DNA from: CAZFHZ01 sp964519015
GTDB lineage: Bacteria; Blakebacterota; Blakebacteria; Blakebacterales; CAYUVJ01
DNA: 36,900 bases
Assembly: GCA_964519015.1 (NCBI GenBank)
Contig: CAZFHZ010000023.1
Span: 1 to 36,900 of the forward strand
Direction of reading: 5' to 3'
The position numbers and the translations under genes are program-made. Below are positions 23,350 to 31,198 of the stretch, piece by piece. The first letter of the stretch is position 1, and each line of letters starts with the position of its first letter. Below the pieces are notes generated by a model. It did not search any database, was not told the origin of the DNA, and saw nothing but the letters and a program-made list of their open reading frames with translations.

Positions 23350-24651
23350 TCAGTCCATCGGCACGTAGCCCTCGGGGAGGGAGCGCTGGTAGTAGAACTG
23401 GAAGCGCTCCATGAGCTCCGCCTGCCCCTCGAGGGGTTCGGCTCCGCCGTTCAGGATGGCGTCGAGCTCGGCCACCGTCATGGACTCGAACCGCTGCAGG
23501 TCGGCCTCGTCGACCGGGTCGGGATTGCCCGATTCCATGATCGCGACGATCCTACGCAGCTTGAGACGCATGAAGGCGTCCACGAATTCCGGCTGGAAGT
23601 GCGTTCCGCTCTCCCCGGTCAGGACGTTCAGCACTTTACGGAAGTCCATCCGGTCGCGGTAGTGACGCCGACTGGTGATGGCGTCGAAGACATCCCCGAC
23701 CGCCATGATGCGGCCCGCCTCCGGGATGTCTTCCCCGGCCAGCTCGAGAGGGTAGCCCTTGCCGTCGATCCGCTCATGGTGGGTGCCGGCCATCATGGGG
23801 ATCTCGCGCTTCTCGCGGTCGAAGTGGATCTTCCCGAGGATGTTGAGGGTGTGCCGGGCGTGCGACTGGATGATCCGGTACTCCTCGTCGTCCAGGCGAC
23901 CGTCCTTGAAGAGGACGACCTCGGGCACCCCGATCTTGCCGATGTCGTGGAGCAGGGAGGCCACCCGGAGGATCTCGAGTTGTTTCTCCGAATAGCCCAT
24001 CGCCTCCCCGATGGCCACCGAGTAGGCGGTCACCCGGCGGCTGTGCCCGGCCGTGATCGGGTCGCGGGCGTCCATGGCGGTCGAGAGGGTCTCGACGAAG
24101 GAGACGAAGCTCTTCTTCTGCTCCTCGTAGAGCTGGGCGTTCTCGATGGCCACGGCCGCCTGACCGGCCAGGGCGCAGAGCAGTTCCTCATCCTGTCGGG
24201 TGAAGGGTTCCCCGGTGAGCTTGTTGAGCACCTGGATGACCCCGATCCGCTCCCCGTGCTTGTTGGTCATCGGCACGCAGAGGACCGAACGGGTCCGGTA
24301 GCCGGTCTGCCGGTCGATCGCCTGGTTGAAGCGGGAGTCCTCGTAGGCGTCGGGGATGTTCACGATCTCGCCCGATGAAGCCACGGCCCCGGCCAGTCCC
24401 CGGTCCATGGGAAAACGGAGTTCCCGGTAGCGGACTCCCTGGGCAACCTTCGACCAGAGTTCGCTGGTGTCCCAGTCGATCAGAAAGAGGCTCGAACGGT
24501 CGGCGTTCATCACTTCGGTGGTGCGGTCCATGATCAGGCTGAGCAGCCGGTCGAGGTCGAGGGTGCCCCCCAGCGCCCGGGTCACCTCGTAGACCGCCCG
24601 GTAGCGGGCGACTTCCTGCTGCAGGACGTCCCGGTTGTCGGACATCGACAT
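23350..24651 (-). CDS. GAF-HD-GYP domain protein, probable cyclic-di-GMP phosphodiesterase
   Basis: A protein of 433 residues. Residues about 15-185 are a GAF sensor domain (RTTEVMNADRSSLFLID, DRGLAGAVASSGE, CVPMTNKHGERIGVIQVLN). A linking helix leads to an HD-GYP domain with AGHSRRV, SLLHDIGKIGVP and the paired THHERIDGKGYP, the metal and c-di-GMP-binding residues of active enzymes. The HD-GYP residues look intact, so it should hydrolyse c-di-GMP to pGpG or GMP under control of a GAF ligand. No membrane segment is visible. The start could be ATG 24651 or ATG 24645; AAGG lies upstream. It is on the same strand as the downstream tlpA-like gene, 59 bp away. Confidence 0.93.
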   Translation of the reverse strand: MSMSDNRDVLQQEVARYRAVYEVTRALGGTLDLDRLLSLIMDRTTEVMNADRSSLFLIDWDTSELWSKVAQGVRYRELRFPMDRGLAGAVASSGEIVNIPDAYEDSRFNQAIDRQTGYRTRSVLCVPMTNKHGERIGVIQVLNKLTGEPFTRQDEELLCALAGQAAVAIENAQLYEEQKKSFVSFVETLSTAMDARDPITAGHSRRVTAYSVAIGEAMGYSEKQLEILRVASLLHDIGKIGVPEVVLFKDGRLDDEEYRIIQSHARHTLNILGKIHFDREKREIPMMAGTHHERIDGKGYPLELAGEDIPEAGRIMAVGDVFDAITSRRHYRDRMDFRKVLNVLTGESGTHFQPEFVDAFMRLKLRRIVAIMESGNPDPVDEADLQRFESMTVAELDAILNGGAEPLEGQAELMERFQFYYQRSLPEGYVPMD

Positions 24652-24741
24652 CACGCCTTGCGGTCTGGAGGTGGAGCGCTCCGGCCGGGATCGTACCCCC
24701 GGTCCGATTGACCAGATGCTAGGCGGGGCCGACGGCCGGCT

Positions 24742-25977
24742 TCAACCCGATTCATCCGCCGCCCCGTTCTCCGGCATAAGACGATCGGCCGCCTCCCGTT
24801 CTGCCCGGCGGAGCGCCTGGAAGCCGAGCCCGGAGCGGTAGAAGATCGCTCCCCCCACGACCAGCGCTGGGACCGCATGCCCGACCCAGTAGACGATGGA
24901 GAAGGCGGCCGCATTGTGATAGGCCCCGCTCCCGGCCGCCCCGGCGCCGGTGCCGAGCAGGGTGAAACCCAGGATCACCGCCGCCTGGTAGGGCCCTGCG
25001 CTCCCCGGGCCGGCCGGGATGAGGGTACTGGCGTTGACCAGGATGACCAGCAGAAGCGATGAGGCGACCGGCCCCACCCGACTCGACTCCCGAAGCCAAT
25101 CCGTGAGGCCTTCACTGGCCAGGAAGGCATAGCAGGAGTAGGCGATGAGGGCCCAGGAGAGGGCGCTCAACAGGAGGAAGGGGCCGAGCCGGGCGAGGTC
25201 GGCCGCCGGCCGCATCCCTTCCACGAAGGAGTGGAGCGTGCGTCGGAGACGCTGCGGCCCAAGGGGAATCCCCCCTCCCCCCGGGAGGGGGAACCGCTGC
25301 CGCAGATACACGGCCGCCCCCAGCAGCAGCACGATGGCCAGTCCGATCAGGCTGCCCACCGCACCGACCCAGCGCAGGGCCGCCCCCCCCAGGTGGGTAA
25401 ACAGGCTGAGGTAGAGGACCATCCCGATCAGGGCCAGGATATCGGAGAGCTTCTCGAGGGCCACACTAGCCACTGCGGCCGCCCGGGAGACGCCGGTCAT
25501 CTCCCCGATGGCCAGGATGCGGATGACCTCTCCGGCCCGTGCGGGCAGGGCGAAGTTGCCGAAGAAGGAGATGAACGTGGTGGTCACGGCGTCCCGGATG
25601 CGGACCGGTCCTCCCCGCTCCAGCAGGAAGAACCAGCGGTAACCCCGCAATGCGATGGCCAGAGCGAAGGTGCCCATCCCCCAGAGGAGCAGGAGCGGAT
25701 CGAGTCCCGCCAGCACCTGCCAGAGATCGCCTATCCGGACGTTCCTCAAGGCCAGGTCGAGGAAGATGAGGGTGACCGCGGCCTGGGCGAACTCCGCCAG
25801 ACCCTTCACCCCCCGTCCGCGGCGCAGCAGCACGGCCAGGGTGAACCAGAGACCGCCGCCCAGCAGGAGCGTGTAGACCGAGAAGACGCTGTGCCAGCGC
25901 CAGACCCCCCAGGCCAGGGGGATCAGGCCGACCGAGAGGTGGAGTGTGCGTTTCCAGAAGCCGGGTCGCGGTGACAA
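24742..25977 (-). CDS. lysylphosphatidylglycerol synthase TM-region / flippase-like membrane protein
   Basis: A 411-residue membrane protein with the pattern of the LPG_synthase_TM (UPF0104) family: about eight or nine helices, the motif LRGYRWFFLLE, FISFFGNFALPARAGEVIR and EKLSDILALIG, and the late IPAGPGSAGPYQAAVIL. Members act as lipid-linked-sugar or phospholipid flippases, or as the membrane part of LPG synthases; the soluble aminoacyl-transferase domain is absent here, so lysylation is unlikely. The start is a TTG at 25977 preceded by GGAAGG at seven bases; no in-frame ATG is available upstream. The last 30 residues are charged. The gene lies 90 bp upstream of the HD-GYP gene on the same strand. 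Confidence 0.85.
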   Translation of the reverse strand: MSPRPGFWKRTLHLSVGLIPLAWGVWRWHSVFSVYTLLLGGGLWFTLAVLLRRGRGVKGLAEFAQAAVTLIFLDLALRNVRIGDLWQVLAGLDPLLLLWGMGTFALAIALRGYRWFFLLERGGPVRIRDAVTTTFISFFGNFALPARAGEVIRILAIGEMTGVSRAAAVASVALEKLSDILALIGMVLYLSLFTHLGGAALRWVGAVGSLIGLAIVLLLGAAVYLRQRFPLPGGGGIPLGPQRLRRTLHSFVEGMRPAADLARLGPFLLLSALSWALIAYSCYAFLASEGLTDWLRESSRVGPVASSLLLVILVNASTLIPAGPGSAGPYQAAVILGFTLLGTGAGAAGSGAYHNAAAFSIVYWVGHAVPALVVGGAIFYRSGLGFQALRRAEREAADRLMPENGAADESG

Positions 25978-26278
25978 TGCGGGGCCTTCCCGAATGGGTC
26001 GGAGCGGACCGCCATGGGCGCTTTCCTCTATATACGGAACGGACCGACGCTCGGCCGGGAGGATCCGGCGGGGTGACCGTCCCGTGGCTCCCGCCCCTTC
26101 CTCCCCCCCTGTCGGCGACCTTCAATGGAGATCCCGGAAAAATTTCGGATAAATCAGCCTGAAATCCTTGACAGGCGTTGAACCGGATGCCTCCTTCCCT
26201 TCATCAATCAAGGCCGGGGACCGGTCCGGATCCCCGTCCCGGACACGACCACCCCACGACGGGAAAGGGACGATCGTC
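25978..26278. other. divergent intergenic region without a gene
   Basis: 301 bases separate the flippase-like gene (minus) from the four-gene flavin operon (plus). On the minus side a TATATAGA stretch (26027-26034) could be a -10, but no -35 matches. On the plus side an AT-rich patch (26136-26160) and a perfect TTGACA (26168-26173) occur, but no good -10 lies 16-18 bases downstream. No convincing RNA gene is seen. Confidence 0.5.
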
Positions 26279-26815
26279 ATGCCTCCGTCCACGACCTCGT
26301 CATCGCCTACGGTCGCCAGTGTGATGGAGGAGGTTGCCTCCGACATCGCCACCGTGGACATCATCGTCGATGAACATCATTCGGATCGGACCGATCTCAT
26401 CGCCATCCTCCTGGACACCCAGGAGCGCCTCCGTTACCTGCCCGTCCACGCCCTCAAACACATCGCCCGGCGGGTGGGCGTCCCACTGACCGAGATCTAC
26501 GGTATCGCCACCTTCTACAAGATCTTCCGCCTGAGCCCCCCCGGCCGGCACCAAGTAACCGTATGCATGGGGACCGCCTGCCACGTCCGCGGAGCAGCCC
26601 TGGTTCTGCGCGAGTTCGAACGCCGGCTGGGCATCTGCACCGGCGGGGTGACGCCCGACCGCGAGTATGGTCTGGACCGCGTCAACTGCGTAGGCGCATG
26701 CGCGATCGGGCCGGTGGTGATCGTGGACGGCGAGTATCACGGAGAGCAGACGACGATGAAGGTGCCGGTAATCCTGCGTCGTCTGGAGAAGGCCCGCGCG
26801 GAGGTGGTGGAATGA
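26279..26815 (+). CDS. NuoE/HydC-like [2Fe-2S] thioredoxin-fold subunit (BfuC-like)
   Basis: A 178-residue protein. After about 45 variable residues it has the helical and thioredoxin-like domains of NuoE (LAILLDTQERLRYLP-like segment, then GIATFYKIFRLSPPGRH), with cluster ligands in VCMGTACHVRG (C-x4-C) and NCVGACAIGP (C-x3-C). These four Cys bind the [2Fe-2S] cluster. In Complex I, HydABC and StnABC this subunit passes electrons next to the flavin subunit. The ATG at 26279 follows AGGGA; an internal ATG 15 codons later is less likely. Its stop overlaps the next start (ATGA), so the flavin operon begins here. It is not part of a full Complex I: no nuoA-D or nuoH-N genes follow. Confidence 0.92.
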   Translation: MPPSTTSSSPTVASVMEEVASDIATVDIIVDEHHSDRTDLIAILLDTQERLRYLPVHALKHIARRVGVPLTEIYGIATFYKIFRLSPPGRHQVTVCMGTACHVRGAALVLREFERRLGICTGGVTPDREYGLDRVNCVGACAIGPVVIVDGEYHGEQTTMKVPVILRRLEKARAEVVE

Positions 26816-28698
26816 GCCTTCAGACCGTCCTGGGCAGCACTAAGGAACTAACCGACCTGCAGGCTGCGTTGGAACACCAGCGCGCCTCCAGTGATCGAAC
26901 CATCCTCACGCTCTGTGCCGGACCGGGCTGCATCGCCACCGGCGCCGACGCGGTGGCCAAGGCCATGCGGGAGAAGATCGACGAGCTCGGCCTGCACGAC
27001 CGGGTGACCTTCCGCTGCACCGGCTGCCACGGTTTCTGTGCCATGAGTCCCATCGTCACGGTGGACCCGGCCGGCTGGGCCTACGGCGGGGTGAAGCCTT
27101 CCGACGTGAAACGGATCCTCGAGCAGACCGTCCTGAAGGGCGAACTGGTCGAGGAACTGGTCTACCGGGACCCGGCATCCGGTGAACCTGTCCCGCAAGA
27201 GAACGACATCCCCTTCTACCGGCATCAGCACCGCATGCTGCTGATGGAGAACCGCCGCATCGACCCTCAGAGCATCGAGGACTTCCTGGCCATCGGCGGC
27301 TACCGGGCGCTCGGGTACGCCATGGAGTGGATGACCCCGGAAGGGGTGATCGACTTCGTGACCCGGGCCGGGTTGCGCGGCCGGGGTGGAGCGGGCTTCC
27401 ACACCGGCAACAAGTGGCGCCTGGCCCGTCTGGCCAAGGGCACCGAGAAGTACATCGTCTGCAACGCCGACGAAGGCGACCCGGGCGCCTACATGGACCG
27501 GGGCGTACTGGAAGGCAACCCGCACCGGGTGATCGAGGGTATGACCCTCGGCGCCTACGCGATCGGCGCCCGGCAGGGGTTCGTCTACGTCCGTCACGAG
27601 TACCCGATCGCCGTGATCCATATCCGGAAGGCGATCGAGGACGCCCGCGCCTCGGGGCTGCTCGGGGAGAACATCCTCGGGACCGACTTCTCCTTCGACC
27701 TCAAGGTCGTCCAGGGCGCCGGCGCCTTCGTCTGCGGCGAGGAGACGGCGCTGATCGCCTCACTCGAAGGACGGGTGGGGGAGCCCAAGCAGCGCCCCCC
27801 CTTCCCGAGCGAGTCGGGTTACCGGGGTAAACCGACGATCATCAACAACGTCGAGACCTGGGCCAACGTCCCCCACATCATCAACAACGGTCCGGAGTGG
27901 TTCGCCTCGACGGGCTCCGAGAACAGCAAGGGGACCAAGATCTTCTCACTGGTCGGCAAGGTGATCAACACCGGCCTGGTGGAGGTCCCGATGGGGGCCA
28001 CCGTCCGTTCGATCGTCGAGAAGATCGGCGGCGGGATCCCGAAGGGAAAGGCGTTCAAGGCGGTCCAGACGGGCGGCCCGGCCGGGGGCTGTCTGCCGGC
28101 CGGCCTGATCGACCTGCCCATCGATTTCGAGGCACTGCAGCACGCCGGGACCATCATGGGGTCGGGCGGATTGATCGTGATGGATGAATCGACCTGCATG
28201 GTCGACATCGCCCGCTACTTCACGAAGTTCCTGGAGGAGGAATCGTGCGGCAAATGCTACTCCTGCCGCAAGGGGACGCAGCGGATGCGTGAGATCCTCG
28301 ACGACATCTGCGAGGGGCGCGGAACCATGGAGCACCTCGACCTGCTCGAGGAGCTCGGTCAGACCGTGAACCTGGCCAGCATGTGCGGTCTGGGCCAGAA
28401 TGCCGGCAACCCGGTGCTTTCCACCCTCCGTTACTTCCGGGATGAGTATGAAGCCCACATCAAGGAGCACCGCTGCCCGGCCGGTGTCTGCTCGGCCCTG
28501 ATCCGCTACGAGATCACCGAAGCGCTCTGCGACGGCTGCGCGGCCTGCGCGAAGGTCTGTCCCAGCGAAGCCATCACGGGAGCGAAGAACCACCTTCACG
28601 TCATCGACGACGAACTGTGCATCAAGTGCGGGACCTGCCTGGATGTCTGCGCCAAGGATGCCGTGATGGTCGTCTCCGGAGGAGGTGAGGAGGCATGA
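26812..28698 (+). CDS. NuoF/HydB-like NAD(H)-FMN subunit with extra Fe-S domains (BfuB-like)
   Basis: A 628-residue flavoprotein. An N-terminal [2Fe-2S] ferredoxin-like domain uses C35, C40, C72 and C76 (with C69 nearby). The NADH/FMN core shows GLRGRGGAGFHTG (188-199), CNADEGDPGAYMDR and GAGAFVCGEETALI. The N3-type [4Fe-4S] ligands are C479, C482, C485 and C525. After that comes C555/C560, then two ferredoxin-type [4Fe-4S] motifs at C573-C583 (CDGCAACAKVCP) and C603-C613 (CIKCGTCLDVC). The N-terminal and C-terminal additions are features of HydB/BfuB subunits rather than plain NuoF. The ATG at 26812 overlaps the previous stop, with GGAGGTGG upstream. It is the likely NAD(H) site and candidate bifurcating flavin centre. 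Confidence 0.93.
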   Translation: MSLQTVLGSTKELTDLQAALEHQRASSDRTILTLCAGPGCIATGADAVAKAMREKIDELGLHDRVTFRCTGCHGFCAMSPIVTVDPAGWAYGGVKPSDVKRILEQTVLKGELVEELVYRDPASGEPVPQENDIPFYRHQHRMLLMENRRIDPQSIEDFLAIGGYRALGYAMEWMTPEGVIDFVTRAGLRGRGGAGFHTGNKWRLARLAKGTEKYIVCNADEGDPGAYMDRGVLEGNPHRVIEGMTLGAYAIGARQGFVYVRHEYPIAVIHIRKAIEDARASGLLGENILGTDFSFDLKVVQGAGAFVCGEETALIASLEGRVGEPKQRPPFPSESGYRGKPTIINNVETWANVPHIINNGPEWFASTGSENSKGTKIFSLVGKVINTGLVEVPMGATVRSIVEKIGGGIPKGKAFKAVQTGGPAGGCLPAGLIDLPIDFEALQHAGTIMGSGGLIVMDESTCMVDIARYFTKFLEEESCGKCYSCRKGTQRMREILDDICEGRGTMEHLDLLEELGQTVNLASMCGLGQNAGNPVLSTLRYFRDEYEAHIKEHRCPAGVCSALIRYEITEALCDGCAACAKVCPSEAITGAKNHLHVIDDELCIKCGTCLDVCAKDAVMVVSGGGEEA

Positions 28699-29423
28699 AG
28701 AGGATCTCGCTGACCATCAACGGCCTCCCCGTCCAGGTGGACAAGGGCACCTCGATCCTGGAGGCGGCCAGGTTTTACGGAGTGGAGATCCCCACCCTCT
28801 GCAGCATGGAGGGCCTCAGCGACTACGGCGCCTGCCGGCTCTGCATCGTCGAGATCGGCCCCCCCCACCGGTCCAAGGTGGTCTCCTCCTGCACCTACCG
28901 GTGTGAAGAGGGATTGGAGGTCCGTACCCACTCGCGGCGGGTGCTGAAGGCCCGCCAACTGGTGCTCGAGCTCATGGTCGCCTCCACCCCCGGATCGAAG
29001 ACGATCCAGGACCTGGCCTCCGCCCATGGGGTCACGCAGATGCGGTTCCGCCGGGAAGCGGAAGACTGCATCCTCTGCGGGTTGTGCGTGCGCATGTGCC
29101 ACGAGCAGATGATGGCTTCCGCCATCGGTTTCGCAGGCCGTGGTCCCGACCGCCGCATCACCACACCCTTTGATGAACTCTCCGACGTCTGCCGACACTG
29201 CGGCGGATGCATGTACGTCTGTCCCGCGTGCATGCTCCGCTGCATGGGGCCGAACGCGGAGACAACGCTTTGCAGCGGTTGTCTGAACTTCCCACCCTCC
29301 TGCGCCGAGGTGTACGACCACACCCAGTGCTGGATGCCGCCGCAGTGTGGAACGTGTGTCCGTCCCGAAGGAGACTACCTGCCCGCTGCCGGGCACGTCA
29401 TGAGCAAGGAAACCAAGAGCTGA
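28695..29423 (+). CDS. Fe-S protein like HydA N-terminus / NuoG N-terminus, with Cys-rich tail (BfuA-like)
   Basis: A 242-residue iron-sulfur protein. Residues 1-80 are a plant-type [2Fe-2S] ferredoxin (C36, C47, C50, C66 or C70). Residues 125-135 (CILCGLCVRMC) and 166-176 (CRHCGGCMYVC) are [4Fe-4S] sites. The H-cluster domain of HydA and the large molybdopterin-like region of NuoG are absent. A tail of about 65 residues has eight more Cys (179, 183, 193, 196, 203, 212, 218, 221). The start ATG at 28695 overlaps the BfuB-like stop by four bases, with GAGGAGG upstream. It should carry electrons between the flavin subunit and the FMN glutamate-synthase-like protein that follows. Confidence 0.88.
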   Translation: MKRISLTINGLPVQVDKGTSILEAARFYGVEIPTLCSMEGLSDYGACRLCIVEIGPPHRSKVVSSCTYRCEEGLEVRTHSRRVLKARQLVLELMVASTPGSKTIQDLASAHGVTQMRFRREAEDCILCGLCVRMCHEQMMASAIGFAGRGPDRRITTPFDELSDVCRHCGGCMYVCPACMLRCMGPNAETTLCSGCLNFPPSCAEVYDHTQCWMPPQCGTCVRPEGDYLPAAGHVMSKETKS

Positions 29424-29460
29424 AGCCCCGGTTCTCGCGGGTACTCGAGGAGGCATCGAC

Positions 29461-31041
29461 ATGTCGTACACGCAGATCAACGCAAGCGCTGCGACCCTCT
29501 CCAAGAATCGCACTGAAGACAGCATCACGCCGATCTCCGGAATGTGCGTTACGTGTGTAGACGGCTGCATCGGCATGTGTGAGATCGGCAAGTCCGCCTA
29601 CCGCGGCCCGGAGATGATCTATCCGCAGCCCTTCGGGATCATCACTACGGCCTCGGAGAAGGACTATCCAATCGACTACGGTCACCTGACCATCCTGGGC
29701 ACCGCCTTCGGTGCTCACGGGATAGAAGAGGACAGTAATAAGGCGATCTTCCCGAACGTGGTCATGGAACGGAAGTTCGGCGCAAAGAAGGGGATCACGG
29801 CCAGCCTGCCCTGGATCGTCGCCGGCATGGGTTCCACTAACGTCGCGGCCAACAACTGGGATCACCTGGCCGCCGGCGCGGCCATCTCGGGAGTGCCGAT
29901 CGTGATCGGCGAGAACGTGGTCGGGATGGACATGAAGGCCACCATCAAGGAGGGCCGGGTGGTCGACTCCCCCGACCTGACCAAGCGCATCAAGGCCTAC
30001 CAGGACTGGCAGCTCGACGGTAAGGGGAAGATCATCGTCCAGGCCAACCAGGAGGACACGCGCCTGAAGATCCAGGAGTACGCTATCGAGAAGCTGGGGG
30101 TGGATGCGGTCGAACTGAAGTGGGGCCAGGGCGCCAAGGACATCGGCGGCGAGGTGAAGATCACCAACCTCGAGAAAGCCCAGGAACTCCATAAGCGTGG
30201 TTACGTGGTGCTCCCCGATCCCACCCTCCCCGAGCACATCGAGGCCTTCAAAGCCGGCGTGTTCCACGAGTTCGAGCGCCACAGCCGGGTCGGCATGGGG
30301 AACGAGGAAGGCTTCCTGAAGCGCGTCGAAGAGCTGCGCAAGGCGGGGGCCAAGTACATCACCCTGAAGACGGGCGCCTACCGGCCGGTCGACCTGGCCA
30401 AGGCCATCAAGTGGGCCTCCGAGGCCAAACTCGACCTGCTCACGGTCGACGGTGCCGGGGGGGGCACGGGGATGAGCCCCTGGCGGATGATGAACGAGTG
30501 GGGGGTGCCGGTGGTCGAACTGCACAGCCTGCTCTACCACTATGCCGACCGGCTGGCCAAGAAGAAGCAGTTCGTTCCCGACCTGGCGCTGGCCGGCGGT
30601 TTCACCTTCGAGGACCTGATCTACAAGGGTCTGGCGATGGGCGCCCCCTACGTTAAGCTGATCGCGATGGCCCGCGCCCCGCTGGCGGCCGCCATGGTCG
30701 GCAAGACCATCGGCCGCCACATGGAGGACGGGACCATGCCGGTCTTCGTCAGCCGCTTCGGCGATACCCCCGAGGAGGTCTTCGTGACCGCCCCCGAGGT
30801 GAAGCGCCTGCTGGGAGAGGAGCGTTTCAAGCAGCTCCCCATCGGCGCCCTGGGAGTCTATTCCTACTTCGCGCGTCTGGCGCAGGGTGTCCGGCAACTG
30901 GCGGCCGGGAACCGGAAGTTCAACCTCGATGTGATCAGCCGGGACGACGTGGCCTGCCTCACCCGGGAGTCGGCCGACGTGACGGGGCTGACCTACATCA
31001 CCGAGGTGGACGCCAAGGAAGTGGACAAGATCCTGGGTTGA
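29461..31041 (+). CDS. FMN-binding glutamate synthase-like protein lacking amidotransferase domain and [3Fe-4S] cysteines
   Basis: A 526-residue protein homologous to the central and FMN domains of GltB. The FMN-barrel motifs are KWGQGAKDIGGEVK and TVDGAGGGTGMSPWRMMNEW, followed by the end of the barrel (LALAGGFTFEDLIYKGLAMG). The N-terminal glutaminase domain of bacterial GltB is absent. Where GltB has its [3Fe-4S] ligands (CxxxxxCPVG region), this protein has ARAPLAAAMVGKTIGRH with no Cys. Instead the N-terminus has C29-x2-C32-x3-C36-x3-C40. GGAGG precedes the ATG at 29461, and the gap to the previous gene is only 37 bp. It is the last gene of the flavin operon. The reaction is unknown; a glutamate-synthase-like NAD(H)-linked amination or redox step is the best guess. 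Confidence 0.9.
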   Translation: MSYTQINASAATLSKNRTEDSITPISGMCVTCVDGCIGMCEIGKSAYRGPEMIYPQPFGIITTASEKDYPIDYGHLTILGTAFGAHGIEEDSNKAIFPNVVMERKFGAKKGITASLPWIVAGMGSTNVAANNWDHLAAGAAISGVPIVIGENVVGMDMKATIKEGRVVDSPDLTKRIKAYQDWQLDGKGKIIVQANQEDTRLKIQEYAIEKLGVDAVELKWGQGAKDIGGEVKITNLEKAQELHKRGYVVLPDPTLPEHIEAFKAGVFHEFERHSRVGMGNEEGFLKRVEELRKAGAKYITLKTGAYRPVDLAKAIKWASEAKLDLLTVDGAGGGTGMSPWRMMNEWGVPVVELHSLLYHYADRLAKKKQFVPDLALAGGFTFEDLIYKGLAMGAPYVKLIAMARAPLAAAMVGKTIGRHMEDGTMPVFVSRFGDTPEEVFVTAPEVKRLLGEERFKQLPIGALGVYSYFARLAQGVRQLAAGNRKFNLDVISRDDVACLTRESADVTGLTYITEVDAKEVDKILG

Positions 31042-31111
31042 GCCCTCAACACCGTCCCCGGACGGATATCACGGTCGACCTCGTTGGAGGCAGGCCGTGG
31101 CAGGATCGAGC

Positions 31112-31141
31112 GAAGGCCCGCGGCGGATACCGCGGGCCTTC
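31112..31141 (+). terminator. terminator of the four-gene flavin operon
   Basis: GAAGGCCCGCGG and CCGCGGGCCTTC form a perfect 12-bp stem with loop CGGATA, 70 bp after the last stop. It lies between that operon and the convergent permease gene, so it may serve both. The downstream bases are only mildly T-rich. Confidence 0.75.
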
Positions 31142-31198
31142 TCGCTGTCGGTTGCCGAGGCACCAGCAGCGAACGTGATCCATCCCGGTCTCCCTCGA

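Noticed and set aside
24742..25977. Full lysylphosphatidylglycerol synthase (MprF)
   Set aside because: The C-terminal aminoacyl-transferase domain is absent; only the membrane flippase-like part is encoded.
26168..26173. Perfect TTGACA upstream of the flavin operon as a promoter
   Set aside because: No acceptable -10 lies 16-18 bases downstream, so I do not call a promoter.
26279..31041. Part of a Complex I (nuo) operon
   Set aside because: Only E- and F-like and a short G-like subunit are present. No membrane subunits follow, the flavin subunit carries extra cluster domains, and an FMN glutamate-synthase-like gene ends the operon.
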